Shown piece after piece: positions 56,270 through 64,000 of a stretch of 64,000 nucleotides of DNA. Source of the stretch: Polytrichum commune (taxonomy: Eukaryota > Streptophyta > Polytrichopsida > Polytrichales > Polytrichaceae); NCBI GenBank assembly GCA_950295325.1, contig OX485805.1, forward strand, positions 57,872,758 through 57,936,757, given 5' to 3'. The position numbers and the translations under genes were made by a program. Position 1 is the first letter of the stretch; each line of letters starts with the position of its first letter. The notes below the pieces were generated by a model. It saw only the letters and a list, made by a program, of their open reading frames with translations. It searched no databases and had not been told where the DNA came from.

Positions 56270-57120
56270 GCGATTTGACGACAACCGGAGCTTCGCGATT
56301 TTACTCGAGGAATCGAAGATCTTTTCGAGCTTGAAGACTTAAAGGATTGAAATATTATCCTCGAGCTTGAAGACGACTGAAGGCCCGCGGCTGAGGGACC
56401 ACGAGGCCGCAAGGCGTGAAGACGAAGACCGAAGACTTAGAGAAATTTGAAGACTCTAAAACTCTTAGAGAAATTTGAAGACTCTAAACTTTTAGAGATA
56501 TTCGAAGACTGAAGGCCCGCGGCTGAGGGACCACGAGGCCGCAAGGCTTGAAGACGAAGACCGAAGACTTAGCGACATTTGAAGATACTCGAAGACGAAC
56601 GCCTTCGAGTTTGAAGACCGAATTTAGACTGAGAGCCGCGATACTGAAGGCCCGCGGACTGGAGACCGCGACTGGAGGTCCGCGGAACCGGACGACGAGT
56701 TACGAGACTTGAAGATTGATTCATAACGAATCCGAAGACTTGAAGATTTGAAGATCCCTTTTGGGTGTACCTTGAAGATTGAGGGCCCGAGGTGCTGAGA
56801 GACCACGAGACCATAGGAGCGAAGACTAAAGACCTGTGAAGTATTTGAAGACTTGATTGGAGACTTTTGGAGACCGGGAGAACATGGAAAGCTAAAGGGG
56901 CCACAAGACTGAGGGCCCATAAGACTGGAGGACCGAGAAGACTTTAGGATTTGAAGGTCTTTTCAAGAGATTGCAAAATCAAGGACTGCGAGAAAAGACT
57001 TGAAGACATTAAAAGCTTTCTTCAAGATTTGGAGACTGAGGGCCCTCGGGACCAGAGGACCGCAAGCCCGAGACCAAGACCGCAAGTTTGAAGCCCTTTT
57101 GAGGACTAAAGGTTTAAACG
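56270..57120 (+). repeat. GAAGAC-rich degenerate repeats
   Basis: GAAGACTTGAAGA-type motifs recur throughout. A unit of about 128 bp containing GAAGGCCCGCGGCTGAGGGA occurs twice (from 56,378 and 56,507). ORFs on both strands follow the repeat composition and are not called as genes. Confidence 0.8.
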
Positions 57121-58043
57121 AACTTTCTAACCAAGATCTAAGATACCTTTTGGGTCTAAGGAGATGTCAAGATATCAAAAGTGAAGATGCTAAGAGATTG
57201 ACAAAATCCGAAGCTCATCGTGAAAACAAGGAAGATTGCGTAAGGAATCCAAGACCAAAGCACTCAAGAGAATAGGAAGATTAGAGAAGATCCTTCCTAG
57301 GAATTAGAGATATTCAAGAATGAAGAACTAAACTCTCATGAGTAGAGAATACAAAGGAAAACCAGACAAAAAGGAACTTTAGAAGAATGAAGACATTAGG
57401 AGGATTTCAAAGCCATCATTCGAAAAAAGAAGAAATTAAAGACCATCAAGTAGTCAACTTCCACTTTGAAGGCATTGCAATGAATTGTTAAATGAAAACT
57501 CTCAAAGTAATGTGATTATGAACTTTGGTTGAGGATTTATAAATGAATGGAAGAATGTTGTTATTGATTACAAAAGAACACTCTTCATTCATAACACTTA
57601 ACCTCGACATTAGGATTTCGGGGAACATAAGCTTGAAAGCTTAGGCTACTTTCTCCTTAGAGATTTATCCAAGAGGAAACACCTTCAAAAGTTAATTTAG
57701 ATAAGTGTAGTGTCCATGTAAACTGGTCAACAGTGGATTACACCGTCTAAGTTGCTGAGGGTTGAAGGTGACCTCGACAACACATTCATTTATGAAGCAA
57801 TTTGTGCCATTCTTCAAGTTCTAATGGTTAAAACGACTCAATACACAACATCCAATTTTCTATGCTCAAGTCTACAGCCACAGATTCCGGTTCAAAGACC
57901 TCAAGTGCCATTGGTGATCCTCCAAGGTTACCGCTTTCAAGTCTTTCTAAAATTGTCTTTGACTAGCAAATATGTAGCCATAACCTTGGCACTCACCAAT
58001 GTGGACTTTAGGTCAAATGCCACATGGTCAATTCTCTCACCAC
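57121..58043. other. Intergenic, no gene supported
   Basis: Purine-rich to 57,450, then AT-rich. The 118-codon frame at 57,752-58,108 runs into the adjacent MITE and has no recognisable motif. Confidence 0.45.
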
Positions 58044-58046
58044 TAA

Positions 58047-58595
58047 GGGCCAAGTTCCATGTGCCGGTCCCGGTCCGTTTTTTTCAAAATAAATGGGTGG
58101 GCCGGTGAAAAGAGGGTGGTGCCATGTGCCCATCCTTCTCACCCAAGGACCGGTACCCCCCATGGATGGGTGTCCCACATTTTGTGTTGTGCAAGAACGG
58201 GTGCCAAAGGACCGGCGGTCCTAACGGTAACATGAAGGACATGTGCCGGTTAGAAAGCTCCGGTGACCGGATCGGCCGGTCACCTAGGGTACACCCTTGG
58301 ATACTAAAGGCCACTTTGTTCTTCTAATCCCTTCTTTTGAGGAGTACTCCTAGGGAACCGTGTACTTTATGATGTTTTTAGAATCTAGATGACCTTCATT
58401 GCCGGTGACCTTCATAAAGTGTCATGTCTTATCACTCACCAAATTTAGTTAGAAAGTAGGAAATCGGAATAAACCGGCACCCCACACAGAAGTACCCCTC
58501 CATAAAATGGGTGACATCACCCATTTTTTGGATGATGTCACCCGTTTCTCACCCATCTAAAAAACGGACCGGGACCGGCACATGGAACTTGGCCC
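58047..58595. mobile_element. Tourist-like MITE with 37-bp perfect inverted ends
   Basis: 549 bp, ends beginning GGGCCAAGTTCCATGTGCCG and matching exactly for 37 bp, flanked by TAA (58,044-58,046; 58,596-58,598), the PIF/Harbinger hallmark. The interior is rich in CCGG and GGTGTCCC-like words. No transposase. Confidence 0.94.
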
Positions 58596-58598
58596 TAA

Positions 58599-60080
58599 CT
58601 CTAGAACTACCGGCCCTTGCCACACCACCGGCAACTTCCATGAATCGGTGGCCCTGATTGGCCAAGTAGCCTTGCCACTTACCACACAAGCGGCATTATG
58701 AGGGGAGGCGTGATGACGTGTCCAAGAATTTAGGCCATCGGGACTACCAAGGGATTCCCAACGGAAACCCATGGAATCCGGTGGTGGCCACCCCCTGGCC
58801 CACCGAGACCGTCCTCTCCCGCTTTCTCCTGCCCTCTCTCGCCGAATCACCGTGCCTAGTCGTCGTCAATGATGAGGAACTTCTTGCCACTCGTGTGGTG
58901 GCTCTAGCTAGATTGGGGTGAAGTGGCTATAGCGAGCCTACATGTTTTCCTAGCCTGCACGGCGAAATTGCCCGCCGGCCGTCTAGTAAGGGCTTTCATG
59001 AGCTCTTCGAAGTTTTCATGTCGGTGCAAACTCTTACCTTCTTCCAAACTTGGCGAGTGTTGATGATCCATCGATCAAGGTTTAGGAGTAGGCACACCTG
59101 AATAGTCTCGCTCCTAAGGTGTGCTCATCTCAAGATTCATCTTTCCTTATTTCAATTCTATGCTTGCTTGATAGATGTAGAGTTTAGGGTTTTGATTTTT
59201 TTTGTGATTTGTCACATTTTTTGGGTTTAGTTGTCAATGCAAAGGAAGGGGATGACATCAGCAAGAGGCATTTGTGCGAGCTACTCAAGGTTTAGGGTTC
59301 TTGTGAGGTTGTTGGTCACAACCAGGTTTGCAATATCTTTAAGGTTGTAATTATTCTCACTTGCCAATTCCAATGCTAGTCCAAAATTGATTGCACCTTC
59401 CGAATGTGCTAAGGGCAACACATATGTTAGAATTCTACTTGAAGGTATTTATATTGTAGATTGGTGCTTTCATTTCTTTGATGTTGAGAGTAGATGCAAG
59501 ATTAACCGCAAGTTTGGGAGGCTCAATAGAGTTTCTTCAAGTGTATTAATTTTGCCACTAGCTAAACCCAACCTTGAATCCAAAAAGCACATGCGTGTGG
59601 CTGACCTAGATTTTCCATTTGACTCTCAACAAACACTAGAGTGCTTAGCAAAGGAGGTTGAAATCCAAGATTTTCCCTCCATTGATGGCTTCAACCAACT
59701 ATTACCTCCACTTGTTGCTAAAGCCAAATAGAATGCCCAAACCCGCCGGGACCCCTTCCCACATCTAATGTGATGAATTACATCCAACTACAAAGATATA
59801 TCCATGAGATGTCATCCAATGGGGCTCATCCATAGTGTGGGACCCTCTAATATATTATTTTACCTCCCCATCTTGCTAAATCCTATGGTGTGTTAGTTTT
59901 AAAATTTCTCTAACACGATCGATTTGTAAACACCCTAATTTATTTATACCATGGAATTCAATATATATTTGAGTGTTACATGACAAGTATGGACATAGCC
60001 TATAGGAACTAGGGAATATATATGTTACTGACAACCTTTGTTTCATTTGTCTCAATATAGACATACATACATACATACAT
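58599..60080. other. Intergenic with one unassigned ORF
   Basis: The plus-strand frame 59,387-59,731 (114 codons, containing LLEGIYIVDWCFHFFDVESR) is the best open stretch but has no recognised domain, no clear promoter and no splice context. It may be a transposon-derived fragment. The rest shows no gene. CATA repeats lie at 60,062-60,080. Confidence 0.35.
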
Positions 60081-60088
60081 CCCAGATA

Positions 60089-60652
60089 TGCAACTCCCGT
60101 ATTATATGGGCTTGATTATAATAATTTATAATGCATTTTAGTCCAATCTCAAGTGATATAATTTGTTTTGATGTAGGGTACTCTCATAGCCCTTCTAACA
60201 AAGAATCCAAAAATGTAATAATTTATGGGAAATGAATACTCCTTGAAGCATATAATTGCATTAAAATCCTAATTATATGATTTTTAATACATGTACCATA
60301 GGTCAAACTATCCAACTTTTTGGGGTTTTTGAATAAAAAATTAATATTTTTTAATTTATAAATAAAAATTCCAACAATTTTTAATTTTATTTGGAGGCAA
60401 CTACTCGTGTGGATCTTTTTAAATTATGCATAGGCATAGGTTTTAGGTGTTTTGGTTCAATATATACGTTGTGGTATTTATTTTAAATACATAAACATGC
60501 AACCCAACTTTTTCTACATGTCATTTTAATTAATTTGGTATTCACCTAACTTTTTGGTTCTTTTATTTTTGTATAATTTGATATAATTTTTACAAAAACC
60601 GTCCTCTAAGCCATTTTTGATCCGATGCCCCTGTGTATAATATGGGAGTTGC
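60089..60652. mobile_element. Candidate small element with inverted GCAACTCCC ends
   Basis: GCAACTCCCGTATTATA at 60,089 and the inverse of GCAACTCCCATATTATA ending at about 60,652. No clean target duplication is seen. ATATGTTACYGACAACC occurs on both outer sides (about 60,020 and 60,668), which could instead mean an internal rearrangement. AT-rich, no ORF. Confidence 0.4.
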
Positions 60653-61510
60653 GTACCCGCGACATACATATGTTACCGACAACCGTCAACCCTATGCCCT
60701 AATCATACCAACTTTCCATCAACTACTAGATGTGAAATCGTTGGAAATGCCACCACATCCAAATGTCAAGTTGTTCATACCAACATATCGGCTTGCTCAA
60801 CATTTTGGTTATGATGTACAACTGCTCGCATGGCTGCCTTACATCCCCAATGATTATAAATAGTTGTGGGGTAGCAAAATTGAGCCACGTGGATAGATCA
60901 CAAGTTTTTGGTGGTGGGCTGCACATGTCCAAACGTGGACGTCACAGTGCAAGTTATGACCATCTTAGACAATGTCATATAGTTTAGACGGTGATGGCCC
61001 ACCATGAAAGTCACCATGGGGTACTAATAATTCACCTACAGAAAATACACTTTCAGTGTGGTTGTGAACAGGGCATCAGTTCAATTGGATCTTCTAGGTT
61101 GGAGTTCATAATACTGTCACGAGTTCAGTGATGACGAAGCTAGTGGAACGGCTGCACTGTAGAATCAGACGAGGAGTGCATGCGAACCGGGAGGACAAAG
61201 TGGAGAGACCTGCGAGTCAGACTTGTTGGAGGTAGATTTTCAGAGAACCTATTTCCGAGAAAGTTAGGTACATTTTCTACGCGCAAGCTTTCCGCTGAAG
61301 TAACAGCTTAAATTAGCTTAAGTTGTCAGGATAAATTTAAAGCGGTGGGTCGGTGTGGTGCAAACTTGCGGCGCCCCGACAGATTCTCACTTGCAAGTCG
61401 TCACAAGTTCATCAGTGCGTATACCGCAAGTTACCTGGGCCTGAAGTTTGTCACCTGCTATAGCCTATCTAGGAACTAGAATGTTAATGGTTCAAGCGTA
61501 GCTGGTACTG
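60653..61510. other. Intergenic region upstream of the third HMA gene
   Basis: No gene supported. The frame 60,633-60,863 has no recognisable motif. GC content rises toward the promoter. Confidence 0.45.
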
Positions 61511-61513
61511 TAC

Positions 61514-61519
61514 TATAAG
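61514..61519 (+). promoter_or_regulatory. TATA-like box of the third HMA gene
   Basis: TATAAG within GTACTATAAGAGAG, 263 bp upstream of the ATG at 61,777; spacing is similar to the other two HMA genes. Confidence 0.5.
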
Positions 61520-61776
61520 AGAGCGAACCTGCAACCTCATTGATCAACTATCCGAAGGATTCAGTTACACACACATTGACGGATCAACGGGAGAATCACC
61601 AAGGCATGCAGGATCAGTGAGGTCGATAGGGAGTTGCAAATTTGAGAACAGCAAGCTTGTTCCGTGTAGAATCATAAATTACCTCAAAGGAAACAACTAA
61701 TTCAAGGCGGGAGGAGTACTGTGACAAGCGAAGAAGGTGTTGCGGAATCTGCTCGTTCCTAACCTCACAGAAGAAG

Positions 61777-63105
61777 ATGGCGTCCCGGTACTACTACGAG
61801 ATGCCGGTCGATGGGCACCGGCCAGCCGGCTACGAGGGAGGCAGAGATCATGGGAGGGTTTATTTTCCTAATGATGCAGCCCCTGTGACGTTCCAGTCGA
61901 GCTCTGATCCTCGTAGTTACCACATGACCAGAGATCATCATTTGCAAGGTGCACCTGCTGCAAGTTCTTCACACGATCATGGCCACCATGGATCAGCCAC
62001 AGTCCAGGATCCTTATAGAAGGGATTGGAGAGATCAAGGCCGTGAAGGCCGGTCATTTAGTGGCTATGGCGTAGCGCCTGTCGAACAGGTACTACCCATT
62101 TCTTGCTTTCCCGCCCGAAAGCTCGAACTTTAACTTCTGCATTATAGATTCATCTAATTTAATGTTTTTGTGATGATGAACCCAATGACTCGAATTTATG
62201 TTTAAGATCATCCTCTGAGTGTACGTTGTGGACTCTGCAGTACTGGTAGGTAACGTGCGGCTTGCAGTAGTTTGTCATCTGTTTGGATTCACCCCTTGAG
62301 AGTCGAGTTGGTTTTAATTCCACAAAAATATAGTGGTTCTCGATGATTGATGAATTTGTGGAATGTGTTCCAGGTTCACGCCCGCCCAGATTCCGGTTGG
62401 TGGATGAACAGTGACTTCCCCCATGGCGGCCATGATGGACACCGAATTCGACTGCCAATGCATAATTCTGCCGAGCAACACGAACGAAAGGTACATTGAA
62501 CGCTACTCCAAAATGCTGGTCAGGAGGCCTATGGATGTCAGTATCTATTTTTTGCTGCAACCAGATGACATATTAATGAGTGGAAGTGACATGGTAACCT
62601 CACCGTGAAATTAATGCCAAGCTGTTGCTGCGCAGACTGTGTCGTTGTGGGTGCCATTGTGTTGCGAAAAATGCGAGCGCGAAATCAGGGAGAATCTGGA
62701 AGATATAGAAGGTAAGTTGGTTATTTATTCTGAATCATCAAGATTCATATCTAGTTAGGTTTTCTTGTTTCTCCATTGCATGCCTAGCGAGTCTGCTAGA
62801 TTCTAGTACATGGGAGAACCGGCTGTTTGACATTCCCCTCAGCTTAGAACCCTGAATCAGTTGTCGTGCAAGCTTGATTAACACATCCATATGAAATTGG
62901 GATGAAAGTACGATACGTTCAGTGCCGGTCATTTGTGTTTCCTGATCCAAGTTTCTTTACAATGGCAGGCGTTGAGAGTGTAACAACAGACCAATTTACA
63001 AAGAAGGTGGTGGTTGTTGGGACTATGCGACCAGATATTGTCTTGAGCCGTGCCAGACGAGACAAGGCTCAATCACAATTCTGGTCAGATCACCAGCGAG
63101 CATGA
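61777..63105 (+). CDS. Heavy-metal-associated (HMA) domain protein, four exons, intact
   Basis: Exons 61,777-62,088, 62,374-62,490, 62,636-62,711 and 62,969-63,105, with GT-AG introns and matching phases; 213 residues. The N-terminus starts MASRYYYEMPVDGHRPAGYE and is rich in Tyr, His, Asp, Arg and Gly (SSHDHGHHG; PHGGHDGH), which could itself bind metal. The HMA domain has TVSLWVPLCCEKCEREIREN with CxxC (CEKC) and GVESVTTDQFTKKVVVVGTM. The C-terminus ends QFWSDHQRA with no CaaX box. Exon lengths 3 and 4 (76 and 137 bp) equal those of the gene at 34,870, confirming common descent. This copy lies outside the inverted repeat. Confidence 0.9.
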
Positions 63106-64000
63106 GCATCTTGTACGTCTACAACTGAAAACACCACGATACAGTTAATTTCAATCTGCGATAACTTCTGCAAAGAGTCTGCCGTCACTACATCCCAGCA
63201 ACATTTCTTAACGTAGCACTTTAAAGTATCAAAGGTCACGGCGTCACGCTGACGTTAGTGTATAAAGGTTACTTGGAGCATTCCATCCTGCGATATATAG
63301 ATTTTAAATTTATGTCATTTACTTTATGAGCCAAATGAAACGCCCTGTTCCAATTTTCCAAAAAACCATACAAAGCCATCGGGACCTGAAACAGAGAGAT
63401 GGGAAACTCTCTGGGGTGCATATGGTGGAACCACACAACCCCAAGGTGGAGGATAAGACTACTCTTATGCACGATCAACTATTAAGCTAACATATGGGGA
63501 CGCGACATTGACAATCTCGCGATGTAAATTCAGGGTTTCACCTGTTGGTGCTATTGCGTTTCATTATTAGTGTTTTAAAACTGCAACTTTGAATTTATTT
63601 TGGCACTTACTGTAAATTACAAGGTAAAGTACTCTGGTATTGACAATATTGAAATATCACTATAATTGAAAGTCACACAATGATGAGTTTAGTTTGTATG
63701 TGCATTCTCAATTGACCATGTGTGCAGTCCATGAACGATTTTCTGCATTTCGTCCATTTGTTCTCAAATTTTAATATCATATAGCAATATAATGAAATTC
63801 TGGACCAGAAAACTGATTATTGTAAAAATATTAAACTGTGGATTCCGTCAGACAGACTTTCAAAAATAATTTTCACATTTGACTATGGTCAAACATTTGA
63901 AACTTTTGCAATATGTAAAACTTGTATAGTAACCTCAAGTATGGCTTAATCCACGAAATCTGGTTTAATTTTGAACGTCAAAATTCCAAAATAATGAGGT
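63106..64000. other. 3' flank of the third HMA gene
   Basis: No gene. The segment 63,355-63,460 (AACCATACAAAGCCATCGGG; GGTGGAACCACACAACCC) is related to 33,420-33,530. Confidence 0.55.

Noticed and set aside
57000-57275. 91-codon charged ORF
   Set aside because: Follows the purine-rich GAAGAC repeat composition.

Overview
This looks like nuclear DNA of a land plant. Evidence: spliced GT-AG genes for plant-type heavy-metal-associated (HMA) proteins, Stowaway-like (CTCCCTCCGT ends, TA duplication) and Tourist-like (GGCCC ends, 3-bp duplication) MITEs, and short TTTAGGG runs. Most of the window is repeat-derived, and the lineage cannot be named from sequence alone. The protein families (DUF7869-type transposase, a ParB-like/methyltransferase fusion) fit a seedless plant better than a flowering plant, but that is inference.

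Layout. (1) Bases 1-26,082 are nested transposons. A LINE on the minus strand (ORF1 25,790-24,039; ORF2 with a 2A-like DIETNPGP motif and an endonuclease domain, 22,240 to 20,900, then 633 to 1) is split inside its endonuclease by a 20,266-bp DNA transposon, here called E1 (634-20,899). E1 has 28-bp terminal inverted repeats and a 4-bp GTAT target duplication. Removing E1 and one GTAT restores the LINE reading frame, so its limits are unusually certain. The right end of a second element with the same ends, E2, lies at 26,082.

(2) E1 carries a DDE-type transposase gene (plus strand, 17,485-20,382), a large spliced gene encoding a ParB/DGQHR-like domain followed by a beta-class DNA methyltransferase-like domain (minus strand, 10,238 to about 3,376), an FCP1/SCP-like phosphatase-fold ORF (2,896-2,081), and about 40 copies of a 22-bp palindrome (arms GTTTGGGTCG and CGACCCAAAC around a 2-bp core). 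The palindromes sit in introns, upstream of the big gene and in a 120-bp tandem array, and I found none outside E1. E1 is decaying: a solo LTR and a MULE-like element interrupt the methyltransferase gene, and several single in-frame stops look like C-to-T changes.

(3) Bases 28,800-45,260 are an HMA gene cluster reorganised as a large imperfect inverted repeat (arms 29,435-36,411 and 39,576-44,435). It holds two intact four-exon HMA genes (34,870-36,121 plus; 45,254-43,428 minus) and three broken copies. A third intact HMA gene lies at 61,777-63,105.

(4) Bases 45,260-61,500 are mostly intergenic and repetitive: a 3.7-kb element with 15-bp inverted ends and an 8-bp duplication (48,063-51,761), a 549-bp Tourist-like MITE (58,047-58,595), GAAGAC-rich repeats and small tandem arrays.

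The most noteworthy system is E1: a transposon that pairs a ParB-like/methyltransferase protein with a dispersed palindromic site. This suggests, but does not prove, an element-encoded DNA-binding or DNA-marking module acting on its own sites.
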